Below are positions 1 through 7,310 of a stretch of 16,790 nucleotides of DNA, one piece after another. A model generated the notes under the pieces. It saw only the letters and a program-made list of their open reading frames with translations. It did not search any database and had not been told where the DNA came from. The DNA is from Candidatus Stercoripulliclostridium pullicola (GTDB taxonomy: Bacteria; Bacillota; Clostridia; Christensenellales; DTU072). Made by a program: the position numbers and the translations under genes. The number at the start of each line of letters is the position of its first letter. Position 1 is the first letter of the stretch. The DNA is taken from NCBI GenBank assembly GCA_017694145.1, contig JADINF010000069.1:1-16790 (forward strand). The letters are read 5' to 3'.

Positions 1-1889
1 ACCGAATACCACTTGTCCTTATAAGGTATCAATCCTTTGAAGCTGTAAGAAGTCCCGTTGACGGCGGTAAGACGCTTCCTGCCTTCCGAGAGGAATTCCA
101 GAGCTCCGCGACGCATCTCCTGCAATTCCTCGAGCATCTTCTCGTATCTTGCCACGCTCTCGGTGTACACGCGAGCTATCGACGAGCCGGGGATTATGTC
201 GTGGAACTGATAGAGGAGCATTTCCTTCCATATCTTGTCGAGCTTCTCTTTGGGATAAGGATAACCTTTAGCCTCCGCGACCGCAAGAATGAATTCGGTA
301 TTATGCAGAGAAAACTCTATCTTTCTGTTATTGAGCTTGTTCTTGCCCTGCGTGGTATAGGTACCCTGGTGCTTCTCGAGATAAAGCTCGCCTTTATGGC
401 GCACCATAACGTCTTCCTGCTCCTTGAGCTTGTCGAAAAGGTCTATCGCTTTAGCCATTCTGACTTTCGGAAGTCCTTTCATGTTACCCGCGCGACGCAC
501 CATTTCGATGTGTCCTTCGCTCGGACCGCCGCCACCGTCGCCCACGCCGTAAAGCAATCCGATATTCTTTATCTTATCTCTTTCGGGGAAATTCTTGATC
601 GCGTTCACATAGCTCCACGCGCTTCCCTCGCTGTTGTAGGTTTCGTCCGGCGGCATGTGCACTATGACGCTGCTGTCGTCGATACCTTCCCATATAAACG
701 CGCGGTGCGGAAATTTGTTGTGCTCGTTCCAGCTGAGCTTTATGGTTTCGAAATAGTCCATACCGCACTTTTTGAGTATCTGCGGCAGGTTACCGCTGAA
801 TCCGAATACGTCGGGAAGCCAGCACATACGCATATCCTTACCGAACTTCTCCTTCCAGTACTTCTTGCCGTACAGGTTCTGTCTTATAAGACTCTCGCCC
901 GAAGTGACGTTCGTGTCGCATTCTACCCACATTCCGCCCTGTACTTCGAGCTGTCCCGAAGCCACTTTCTCCTTGATCTTCTCGAAAAGTTCGGGGTGGC
1001 GTTCTTCCATCCACTCGAATTGCTGCGGTTGAGAGGCGCCGAATACGTAATCGGGATATTTGTCCATATTCCATACCTGATTGGCGAACGTACGCGCCGC
1101 TTTGCGCTTCGTTTCCCTTATCGGCCACAGCCACGCGAGATCGAGATGCGCGTGTCCCGTCGCGTAGAACGTGTAAGGGCTGTCCGCTCCGGTATCCGCT
1201 TCCTTTTTGAGTATTTCGCGAGCGCCTTCGAGATCGCCCGCAAAGTATTTCTTGAGCGCCGCTTTCACCGACGTAGCTATGGACGACACCTTTCCGTCGC
1301 CTTTTTCCGCCACGGACTGCTGGAAAAGAAGCGCGAGTACGTCGTAATACAGCGCCTTCACGTCGTCGTGCACCACGACTATGTCCGCTTGCTTCAGCTT
1401 AGCCTGTTTGCAGGGAAGCGAGGGCAACTTGTTGTTGCCTGCGTCCATGAAAATGTCTATTTCCTCGCCGCCCTCGGCAGACTCGGTCACTTCGTAATAA
1501 CGTTTGCCTATGTGCGGTTGCGCAAAATCGATGAACGCGCCTATATCCGTAATACCTTTCACGGGCACGCCCGCGTCGTCGTATATACAGCCTTCGCCGC
1601 CGTCGGAGATGAGCAACGCGACCTTCTCGCCTTTGGCGGTAGCGGGCACTTTGCCTTGCAGTCGGAACCAGGCGCAACCGTAACTCTCGTTGCTCCATAC
1701 CTGTCCCACGCGGATAGGTTTGTATGTAAGGGAATCCTTATCTTCGAAAGGCACGGGCTCCGCGCTCCACGCATAAGACGCTTCGAGGGCGCCTACCTTG
1801 GTGTAACACTCTTTGCGCAACCTGCGCAGTGAGCCCATTATGCCCATTTTGACGACGAATTTAATGATATTCGGAATATAACTACTCAT
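1..1889 (-). CDS. GH38 alpha-mannosidase, N-terminal 629 residues (gene runs off the left edge)
   Basis: This is a retaining alpha-mannosidase of glycoside hydrolase family 38, which removes alpha-linked mannose from oligosaccharides. The minus-strand frame has no stop down to the window edge. After an N-terminal beta domain (residues 1 to about 230), the catalytic barrel opens with GHAHLDLAWLWPIRET (245-260). The expected zinc ligands are visible as H248, D250, D360 (in WLPDVFGFSGNLPQ, also the expected nucleophile) and H563 (in LLYQFHDIIPGSS). Family members are usually about 900-1050 residues, so roughly the last third is missing. There is no signal peptide, so a cytoplasmic enzyme acting on imported glycans is likely. 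The start is fixed by AAGGAG at 1895-1900, five bases before the ATG. It sits downstream of potD on the same strand but has its own promoter. The family is certain; the exact linkage or substrate is not. Confidence 0.95.
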   Translation of the reverse strand, partial: MSSYIPNIIKFVVKMGIMGSLRRLRKECYTKVGALEASYAWSAEPVPFEDKDSLTYKPIRVGQVWSNESYGCAWFRLQGKVPATAKGEKVALLISDGGEGCIYDDAGVPVKGITDIGAFIDFAQPHIGKRYYEVTESAEGGEEIDIFMDAGNNKLPSLPCKQAKLKQADIVVVHDDVKALYYDVLALLFQQSVAEKGDGKVSSIATSVKAALKKYFAGDLEGAREILKKEADTGADSPYTFYATGHAHLDLAWLWPIRETKRKAARTFANQVWNMDKYPDYVFGASQPQQFEWMEERHPELFEKIKEKVASGQLEVQGGMWVECDTNVTSGESLIRQNLYGKKYWKEKFGKDMRMCWLPDVFGFSGNLPQILKKCGMDYFETIKLSWNEHNKFPHRAFIWEGIDDSSVIVHMPPDETYNSEGSAWSYVNAIKNFPERDKIKNIGLLYGVGDGGGGPSEGHIEMVRRAGNMKGLPKVRMAKAIDLFDKLKEQEDVMVRHKGELYLEKHQGTYTTQGKNKLNNRKIEFSLHNTEFILAVAEAKGYPYPKEKLDKIWKEMLLYQFHDIIPGSSIARVYTESVARYEKMLEELQEMRRGALEFLSEGRKRLTAVNGTSYSFKGLIPYKDKWYS

Positions 1890-1938
1890 ATCTGCTCCTT
1901 CCCGCGACATTCAGCCGCTCGTAAAGTTCGGTAGAATA

Positions 1939-1967
1939 ATCTTAACATAATTCCATACTTATTACAA
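1939..1967 (-). promoter_or_regulatory. Probable sigma-A promoter (extended -10) of the alpha-mannosidase gene
   Basis: On the minus strand, TTGTAA (1967-1962) is followed by a 17-base spacer and TAAGAT (1944-1939). A TG one base upstream of the -10 makes it an extended -10 (TGtTAAGAT). Each hexamer matches consensus at 4 of 6 positions. The start site would fall near 1932, giving a leader of about 43 bases that contains the AAGGAG site. This implies the mannosidase gene can be transcribed independently of the pot operon upstream. Confidence 0.5.
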
Positions 1968-1971
1968 TACG

Positions 1972-2004
1972 AAATGCCGAAATACTTACTGTATTCCGGC
2001 ATTT
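1972..2004 (-). terminator. Stem-loop, probable terminator of the pot operon
   Basis: An inverted repeat has arms AAATGCCG (1972-1979) and CGGCATTT (1997-2004), one A-C mismatch, five more pairs (AATAC/GTATT) and a five-base loop. It lies 31 bp past the potD stop. On the minus strand it is preceded by A-rich sequence and followed by only three Ts. On the plus strand it is followed by five Ts. It probably terminates potD transcription and could work in both directions. Confidence 0.6.
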
Positions 2005-2034
2005 TTACGTCATTGATCGGGGATTTTCGGACGG

Positions 2035-3456
2035 TTATTCTTTGTCGTTTTCGCTCGCCTCGTCCTCTTCGGATTCTGCGCTTTCGTCTTCGCCTTCGTC
2101 CGACTTCGCGACGGGTTTACGTACCACACGGCGCGAACCTTTCTTCTTCACGACGAGGAAATAGATCGCTACGCCGATAGCCGCGGCACCCACTACGCCG
2201 AGCACCACCCACAGTATCCAGAGAAGGCTCTGATTGCTGCTCTTCACGTTTTCCCATATCGTGACGGCGGCTTCGTTCATATCGCCGAAATCCTTCATAA
2301 CGCCGAGCTTTTCGGTCGCTTCGGGATAACGTATCTCGTCTGCGAAGAATTCTTCTGCGTCGTATTCGTTCTCGGTAAGGATGGCTATCGCGTCCGTGTC
2401 GTTACGGAGCACCTCTTTATCCACCGCGGAGGTGTAGCCTATCGCCATGGAGTTGCTCATCGCCACGTCGGGACGGCAGAGATAATCGAGGAACATGTAA
2501 GCCGCGGCTTCGTTCTGAGCGGTCTTGGGCATCACCCAGCCGTCGAACCAGATGTTGCCGCCTATCTCGGGTACGAAATAGTCAAGGTTGTCGGCGTCTT
2601 CCATAGCCCACAGCGCGTCGCCCGACCAAGCAAGGTCAACGTAGGCTTTGCCGGAAGTCATGTCGGCTTTACCGAAATCGACTTCGTATCCGCTCAATAC
2701 TTCACCCTGCTCTATAAGCACTTCCTGCACCTCGGAAAGAAGCTCGTCGTCAATCGTGTTTATGAGGTCTTCGATACTTAAAGAAGTATATTGGGAACCC
2801 AATCTGCCGGTTTCCTTGAGATAGAGTACCGCCGCCACGTAAGCGTCGCGGATACTGTCTTTCATAAGTATCTTGCCGTTGAGCTTGTCGTTGCCCGCCG
2901 CGTTCCAGAGGAGTCCGTAACCTTTGGCGAGGTCGGCTTCGGTGACGACGTCGGTATTGTAGAGGATACCGAGGGTACCCCACATATAAGGCACGAAGTA
3001 GTCGCTCATTTTCTCCGTTTCGCCCACGCCGGGAACGTTGATCGCGGTGAAAACTTCGTCGACCTTCGTATAGATCATATCGTCCACGTTGACGTCGTTG
3101 GCAATTTTGCTCTTGTCGAGCTTCTTGATGAGCCCTTTCTGCATGAGGCGCTGTATGGCGTACTCGGAGGGGCAGACGAGGTCGATGGCCTCTTCGCCCT
3201 TTTCGAGATTCGTAAGCATTATTTCGTTGGTGTCGAACATGGAATATACCACTTCGATCGTTTTACCGGTGGCTTCGGCGTAATACTCTTCGAAGCTGTC
3301 GATAATGCTTTCGTCGATGTAATCGCCCCAGTTGTAAACGATGAGCTGTTCGTCCGTCGCCGCTTCTTCGGTCGCGGTGCAGGCGGTAAGGACAACGCCT
3401 GCGAGCATTGCGCATACCATAGCGAGAACAAGCGCGATACTACCTGTTTTTTTCAT
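2035..3456 (-). CDS. potD: Polyamine ABC transporter substrate-binding lipoprotein PotD, with C-terminal membrane anchor
   Basis: This is the extracellular binding protein that captures spermidine or putrescine for the PotABC importer (473 aa). A lipoprotein signal peptide ends in the lipobox LTAC with Cys26 as the lipidated residue. The mature start LIVYNWGDYI, the segment CPSEYAIQRL and the W-x-D in NIWFDGWVMP match the PotD fold and its polyamine-binding aromatic and acidic residues. Ordinary PotD proteins are about 350-360 aa and end after the periplasmic-binding fold. Here there is an extra transmembrane helix at about 410-436 (LLWILWVVLGVVGAAAIGVA...), then KKKGSRR and a 37-residue tail that ends strongly acidic. 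The positive-inside rule puts the tail in the cytoplasm. The start is supported by AAGGAG eight bases upstream, and the gene overlaps potC by 17 bp. Family assignment is firm; substrate preference is inferred. Confidence 0.95.
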   Translation of the reverse strand: MKKTGSIALVLAMVCAMLAGVVLTACTATEEAATDEQLIVYNWGDYIDESIIDSFEEYYAEATGKTIEVVYSMFDTNEIMLTNLEKGEEAIDLVCPSEYAIQRLMQKGLIKKLDKSKIANDVNVDDMIYTKVDEVFTAINVPGVGETEKMSDYFVPYMWGTLGILYNTDVVTEADLAKGYGLLWNAAGNDKLNGKILMKDSIRDAYVAAVLYLKETGRLGSQYTSLSIEDLINTIDDELLSEVQEVLIEQGEVLSGYEVDFGKADMTSGKAYVDLAWSGDALWAMEDADNLDYFVPEIGGNIWFDGWVMPKTAQNEAAAYMFLDYLCRPDVAMSNSMAIGYTSAVDKEVLRNDTDAIAILTENEYDAEEFFADEIRYPEATEKLGVMKDFGDMNEAAVTIWENVKSSNQSLLWILWVVLGVVGAAAIGVAIYFLVVKKKGSRRVVRKPVAKSDEGEDESAESEEDEASENDKE

Positions 3457-4264
3457 TCTTTTTCTCCTTTTCCGTTCCGACCTTCTTATAGGAACGCAAA
3501 TTTATTATCAATACCGCCGCTACCACGACGACAATGATTATCGAAAATACGGGAAGCCACAACGGTCTCAAACCGCTCGCGTTGCGGAGCGAGGAATAGA
3601 GATACGTCGAGAGCGTATCTATTCCCGTGGAAGCGCCTTTGTTGAGCTGAGTTATGATGAAATCGTCGAGCGAAATGGTGAACGCCATCGCGAATCCCGA
3701 CACGATCCCCGGGAAAATTATCGGCAGAATGACCTTGAAAAGCGCTTTTATCGGGCTTGCGCCGAGATCGAGCGCCGCTTCGTAGATATTGGGGTCCATC
3801 TGCATGAGGCGGGGCATCACCGAAAGCACCACATAAGGCGTGCAGAACGATATGTGCCCTATGATAAGTCTCACGTAGCCCTGCGGGAAGGCGAACGTCG
3901 AGAAAAAGAGCATCAACGACACCGCCATAACTATTTCGGAATTGATTATGGGGAGCTGGTTGATGTTTTCGACGACTTTGCGCTCGCGGGGTTTCAGATT
4001 GAAGATACCTACCGCCGCTATCGAGCCTATCAAAGTGGACGCGACCGAGGAAACGACCGCTATTATAACGGTGTTTTTAAGGCTGTCCCAGAGTTTGGCG
4101 GGCGCCGACGTGAACAGCGACTTATACGCTTCGAGAGTGAATCCGTCGGGGAACGTGAAGTTGGTGGTATTCGAGAAGGAGAACACTATCACCATCACTA
4201 TCGGCGCGTACATTATCGCCAGTATAAGGAAAATATAACCTCTTTCGGCAAGTTTCTTTACCAT
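3440..4264 (-). CDS. potC: Polyamine ABC transporter permease PotC
   Basis: This is an integral membrane permease subunit (274 aa) that pairs with PotB to form the translocation channel for polyamines. Hydrophobic helices begin at about residue 9 and recur through 257, about six in all. The cytoplasmic EAA loop that docks on PotA is clear at 161-187 (YEAALDLGASPIKALFKVIL, then the LP-x(4)-PGI ending). N- and C-termini are Lys/Arg-rich, as expected for cytoplasmic ends. Its ATG overlaps the potB stop by seven bases (ATGGTAA) and its own end overlaps the potD start by 17 bases, so the three are probably translationally coupled. Length and motif are typical of the family. Confidence 0.95.
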   Translation of the reverse strand: MVKKLAERGYIFLILAIMYAPIVMVIVFSFSNTTNFTFPDGFTLEAYKSLFTSAPAKLWDSLKNTVIIAVVSSVASTLIGSIAAVGIFNLKPRERKVVENINQLPIINSEIVMAVSLMLFFSTFAFPQGYVRLIIGHISFCTPYVVLSVMPRLMQMDPNIYEAALDLGASPIKALFKVILPIIFPGIVSGFAMAFTISLDDFIITQLNKGASTGIDTLSTYLYSSLRNASGLRPLWLPVFSIIIVVVVAAVLIINLRSYKKVGTEKEKKNEKNR

Positions 4265-5073
4265 AAGTTACGCGCCGCCTCCCCTTTATTGATCTTACCG
4301 ATAATGAAATTGGATATGAGCACCAGAACGAGCATGATAAGGCTCATCACGGAACCGACGCCGTATAACTGGTTGGTAAATTTGAGATTGATGCTGTCGC
4401 CGAAAAGCATGATGCTGTTTTTCGAGAGGAGCTCCGAAATGGCGAAAGCGGATATCGTGGGAATGAATACCATCGTAATACCGCTTATTATACCGGGCAC
4501 GGAGAGCGGAAGCGTGGTTTTCAGGAAGGTCACGACGGGATTCGCGCCGAGGTCCTGCGCCGCTTCCGCATAACATTTGTCTATATTCGTTATAGTGGTG
4601 TGCAACGGCATTATCATATACGGAATGAAGTTATACACCATACCGAAAATGACCGTACCCATACCGAGCTTGATACCGATACCTTCGAAAATATTTTGCA
4701 ACGCGTAAGTGCGGATAAGGAAATTGACCCACATCGGCAAAATTATGAGCACGACTATTATGCTTCCGGAGGACCATTTACTGAGTATATACGCCACGGG
4801 ATAGCCGATAACGAAACACAATACCGTCGTAATGACGCCTACCGCGAGCGAAGTCGCAAGCACGCTCAGACTGCTCGAATCGGTGAAAAACGCTCCGAAA
4901 TTGCGGAAAGAGAAGTGTCCGTCGTATATGAATGCGTTGACGAGCACGATGACGAGCGGCGTCACGACGAATATCAACATGAAAATTATATACGGATAGG
5001 AAAACACGCTCCGCGTGAGACGGAAGTGTTTTACTTTCCCTATCAGTTTTTTGCCGAATTCTTTTGCTTTCAT
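4258..5073 (-). CDS. potB: Polyamine ABC transporter permease PotB
   Basis: This is the first permease subunit of the polyamine importer (271 aa from MKAKEFGKKL). It has a basic cytoplasmic N-terminus, a first helix at about 25-48, and an EAA loop at 169-195 (EAAQDLGANPVVTFLKTTLP, then the SVPGI ending) for contact with the PotA ATPase. The start chosen is the ATG that overlaps the potA stop by one base (TGATG), a classical coupling arrangement. No good ribosome site lies just before it, which fits re-initiation. The same frame stays open upstream to 5391, but that stretch lies inside potA, translates to Arg-rich nonsense, and is rejected. Confidence 0.95.
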   Translation of the reverse strand: MKAKEFGKKLIGKVKHFRLTRSVFSYPYIIFMLIFVVTPLVIVLVNAFIYDGHFSFRNFGAFFTDSSSLSVLATSLAVGVITTVLCFVIGYPVAYILSKWSSGSIIVVLIILPMWVNFLIRTYALQNIFEGIGIKLGMGTVIFGMVYNFIPYMIMPLHTTITNIDKCYAEAAQDLGANPVVTFLKTTLPLSVPGIISGITMVFIPTISAFAISELLSKNSIMLFGDSINLKFTNQLYGVGSVMSLIMLVLVLISNFIIGKINKGEAARNLW

Positions 5074-6539
5074 CACTTGTTGTCGGTATCGGGCAACGCC
5101 TCTATGATAAGCTTCTCGGGAGCGACGCTTATGCCCACTCTGTCGCCCTTCAGCCAGTCGTCGTCGGTATCGACGAAGAAATTGTAATGGTTGTCGGCAC
5201 GTACTATGCACTGATAGTAACTGCCCTTGTAAATACTGCTCACGACCTCGCCGCCGATGATGCCGTCCTCCTCGTCGTCGAATACCATGACGTCGTCGAA
5301 ATCGATGCTTACTTTGACGCGGGTACCGCCGGGGAGATCGGAATTGCAGGGGAATTTCCCGCCGCAGATCTCCACCACTCCGGTATCCCACATTTCCGTT
5401 TCGATCTCGTTGATGATGCGCGCTTTGTGCATGATATGGAGATCAAACGGCTTGATAAAGATACCTATTTCGTCGTTTACCTTAACTTCGGTCGTGTCGT
5501 GGATAAGGAGTTCGTTCTCGCCGTCGATGAGCGCGAGTATCTGATAATGATCGCCTTTGAACACGCAACTCGTGACCTTGCCCGTCATCATCGAAGCGGA
5601 ATTGTCGGGAGGAAGCACGTAGACGTCTTCGGGACGGATTATGACGTCGATGGGCTCGTTGTGCTTGAAGCCTTTGTCCACGCACTCGAAGGTCTTGCCG
5701 AAGAACTCCACTTTGAAATCCTCTATCATCACGCCCGAGAAAATATTGCTCTCCCCGATGAAGTCCGCAACGAATGCGTTGGCGGGTTCGTCGTATATCT
5801 TCTGCGGAGTGGCTATCTGCTGTATCACGCCGTCGCGCATGACCACTATCGTGTCGCTCATCGTAAGCGCTTCTTCCTGGTCGTGCGTAACGTATATGAA
5901 CGTGATGCCTATCTTCTTATGCATATTCATAAGCTCGATCTGCATGTCCTTGCGCATCTTGAGGTCGAGAGCGCCCAGAGGCTCGTCGAGAAGGAGCACT
6001 TCGGGCTCGTTGACCAAAGCGCGCGCTATCGCGACGCGTTGCTGCTGTCCGCCGCTCAAACTGTTCACGTTGCGGTGACCGTAATCTTCGAGGTCCACGA
6101 GCTTGAGCGCCGCGTTCACCTTGTCGGTTATCTCCTGCTTGGTGAGCTTACGCATTTTCTCGTACTCGTTGCCCGCTTTGTCGGTATAAGTCTCGCCGGA
6201 CGGTATCCTCTTGAGCTTCAAGCCGAACGCGATATTCTTGAATACGTTGAGATGCGGGAAAAGCGCGTATTTCTGGAAAACGGTGTTTACGTTGCGAAGG
6301 TGCGGCGGAAGCGTGGTGATATCTTCGCCGTTGAAATACACAGTGCCCGAAGTGGGTTTCTCGAAACCCGCTATCATGCGGAGCGTGGTCGTCTTGCCGC
6401 ACCCCGAAGGTCCGAGGAAAGTGACGAATTCGCCGCGCTTGATGGACATGCTGACGTTTTTGACGGCGGGCTTGCCGTTATAGTCCTTGCATACGTTCTT
6501 CAGTTCGATAATTACGTTTTTCTTCTTCTTGGGAGCCAT
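5073..6539 (-). CDS. potA: Polyamine ABC transporter ATPase PotA, enlarged
   Basis: This is the cytoplasmic ATPase that powers polyamine import (488 aa; the E. coli protein is about 378). It has Walker A GPSGCGKT (43-50), Q-loop Gln89, signature LSGGQ (161-165), Walker B VLLLDEP (181-187), D-loop ALD (190-192) and switch His219, so it should be catalytically complete. Two features are unusual. About 23 residues (111-133, IPSGETYTDKAGNEYEKMRK...) are inserted in the helical subdomain. The C-terminal TOBE/OB regulatory region appears twice, at about 266-372 and 385-483, with matching strands GKVTSCVFKGDHYQILALID and GEVVSSIYKGSYYQCIVRAD. The gene starts nine bases after the regulator stop, with a purine-rich site (GAGAGGAAG), and overlaps potB by one base. 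Polyamine specificity rests on the operon and on PotD. Confidence 0.95.
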   Translation of the reverse strand: MAPKKKKNVIIELKNVCKDYNGKPAVKNVSMSIKRGEFVTFLGPSGCGKTTTLRMIAGFEKPTSGTVYFNGEDITTLPPHLRNVNTVFQKYALFPHLNVFKNIAFGLKLKRIPSGETYTDKAGNEYEKMRKLTKQEITDKVNAALKLVDLEDYGHRNVNSLSGGQQQRVAIARALVNEPEVLLLDEPLGALDLKMRKDMQIELMNMHKKIGITFIYVTHDQEEALTMSDTIVVMRDGVIQQIATPQKIYDEPANAFVADFIGESNIFSGVMIEDFKVEFFGKTFECVDKGFKHNEPIDVIIRPEDVYVLPPDNSASMMTGKVTSCVFKGDHYQILALIDGENELLIHDTTEVKVNDEIGIFIKPFDLHIMHKARIINEIETEMWDTGVVEICGGKFPCNSDLPGGTRVKVSIDFDDVMVFDDEEDGIIGGEVVSSIYKGSYYQCIVRADNHYNFFVDTDDDWLKGDRVGISVAPEKLIIEALPDTDNK

Positions 6540-6548
6540 TTCTTCCTC

Positions 6549-7082
6549 TCAGAAATTGCTGGGCGTGGTCACCCAAAGTATTTTCGCGTCGCGCGTGCCC
6601 GCGTTGATTATCTTATGTTCGTGCGCGCCGTCTATATAGAAAGCGTCGCCTTTCTTGGCGGTGTAGGTCTTACCCTCCACTTCGAGAGTTATCCTTCCCT
6701 CCATAACGTATCCGAATTCCTCGCCTTCGAAAGGCACCCGCGTTTCGCTCTCGCCGCCTTCGGGCAACACGAGCATAATGGGTTCCATTTCGTTTTTCTG
6801 GGAATTCGGGATGAGCCAGGTGCTCTCGCCGTCGCCCGAGGCGGATACGAAAAAGTCCGCTTTACCGAAAACTATCTGCTCCTCTTTCTCTTCCGCAAAA
6901 AACGCGGGCAAAGTAACGCCAAGTACGTTCAGAATATCCTGAAGCGTGGCAATGGAAGGGCTCGCAAGCTCGTTCTCGAGCTGGCTGATATAGCCTTTCG
7001 TAAGTTCGCAACGGGTGGCAAGTTCCTCCTGCGTGAGCCCGCGGCGCAATCTTATAGCTTTTATTTTAGACCCTATTTCCAT
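6549..7082 (-). CDS. XRE-family regulator with C-terminal cupin domain, first gene of the pot operon
   Basis: This is a DNA-binding transcription regulator (177 aa). Residues 6-60 form an XRE helix-turn-helix (IRLRRGLTQEELATRCELTK, then GYISQLENELASPS). After a linker, residues about 104-172 form a small cupin barrel (EGEEFGYVMEGRITLEVEGK, GDAFYIDGAHEHKI). This layout is that of PuuR-like regulators that bind a small ligand in the cupin, and such genes often precede potABCD in clostridia. It probably senses polyamine and controls its own operon; repressor or activator cannot be told from sequence. The start at 7082 is chosen because a GGAGG site lies just upstream and because the longer frame to 7160 would run through the promoter. 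Only nine bases separate it from potA. Confidence 0.92.
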   Translation of the reverse strand: MEIGSKIKAIRLRRGLTQEELATRCELTKGYISQLENELASPSIATLQDILNVLGVTLPAFFAEEKEEQIVFGKADFFVSASGDGESTWLIPNSQKNEMEPIMLVLPEGGESETRVPFEGEEFGYVMEGRITLEVEGKTYTAKKGDAFYIDGAHEHKIINAGTRDAKILWVTTPSNF

Positions 7083-7083
7083 A

Positions 7084-7090
7084 CTCCTCC
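7084..7090 (-). promoter_or_regulatory. Ribosome binding site that fixes the regulator start
   Basis: The minus strand reads GGAGGAGT directly before the ATG at 7082. The spacing is short (about three bases after GGAGG), but no comparable site precedes the in-frame ATG at 7094 or the one at 7160, so 7082 is the best start. Confidence 0.6.
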
Positions 7091-7127
7091 GCATTCCGCG
7101 CGACCCGTATGCCGCGACGGTAAAGAT

Positions 7128-7156
7128 ATCATACAGTAAAGCCACGACTGTGTCAA
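7128..7156 (-). promoter_or_regulatory. Strong sigma-A promoter of the regulator-potABCD operon
   Basis: On the minus strand there is a perfect -35 box TTGACA (7156-7151), a 17-base spacer and a -10 box TATGAT (7133-7128, five of six). Upstream (7157-7200) the DNA is very A/T-rich, which could act as an UP element. The start site would be near 7121, giving a leader of about 40 bases before the regulator ATG. The five pot-operon genes that follow have no other obvious promoter, so this probably drives all of them. Confidence 0.75.
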
Positions 7157-7221
7157 ACAATTTGATTAAAATTATTAAACTTTTATTTGTAAGATTTTAC
7201 TAAACTTTTTGTCAAAAATTT
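7151..7221. promoter_or_regulatory. Candidate operator: two copies of TGTCAAA(C)AATTT around the operon promoter
   Basis: On the plus strand TGTCAAACAATTT (7151-7163) and TGTCAAAAATTT (7210-7221) differ by one inserted base and start 59 bp apart. The first copy is part of an inverted repeat TCAAA-CAA-TTTGA (7153-7165) that overlaps the -35 box, where a repressor could block polymerase. A 9-base direct repeat TAAACTTTT also occurs at 7176-7184 and 7201-7209. The region is A/T-rich, so some of this may be chance. That the operon's own XRE-cupin protein binds here is inference. Confidence 0.35.
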
Positions 7222-7248
7222 CCAAACGCGCGACGCGGGACATAGAAG

Positions 7249-7274
7249 AACGCTCCGCGTATCCGCGGAGCGTT
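7249..7274 (-). terminator. Strong hairpin, probable terminator of the giant surface-protein gene
   Basis: An 11-bp perfect G+C-rich stem (AACGCTCCGCG at 7249-7259 with its complement at 7264-7274) has a four-base loop and can extend by a G-T and an A-T pair. It lies 36 bp past the stop of the giant gene and upstream of the pot promoter. On the minus strand the tail is TTCTTCT; on the plus strand it is TTTTA. It would insulate the pot operon from read-through. Confidence 0.65.
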
Positions 7275-7310
7275 TTACTTATAATACCCTGCCTTCGCAA
7301 GTTACAAGCG

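Noticed and set aside
201..1832. Plus-strand open frame of 543 codons
   Set aside because: It lies wholly antisense to the alpha-mannosidase, whose catalytic motifs are unmistakable. The plus-strand translation is His/Arg/Phe-rich with no family signature and no ribosome site.
3341..4573. Plus-strand open frame of 410 codons
   Set aside because: It is antisense to potC, potB and the start of potD, and its translation is Arg/Tyr/His-rich with no recognisable domain.
5074..5391. An extension of potB by 106 codons upstream
   Set aside because: It would overlap the duplicated C-terminal module of potA. It encodes Arg-rich sequence unlike any permease, while the TGATG junction gives a normal 271-residue PotB.
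5064..7139. Plus-strand open frame of 691 codons
   Set aside because: It is antisense to potA and the regulator and runs across the intergenic gap between them. It is open only because the sense genes rarely use TTA, CTA or TCA codons.
7083..7160. A longer N-terminus for the XRE-cupin regulator
   Set aside because: The extra 26 codons would contain the -10 box and the predicted transcription start and have no ribosome site. The helix-turn-helix begins normally from 7082.
7187..7215. Second possible promoter upstream of the pot promoter
   Set aside because: TTGACA at 7215-7210 is perfect, but the best -10 (TTACAA or TACAAA) is weak. The same TTGACA sits inside the repeated motif and may be an operator copy instead.
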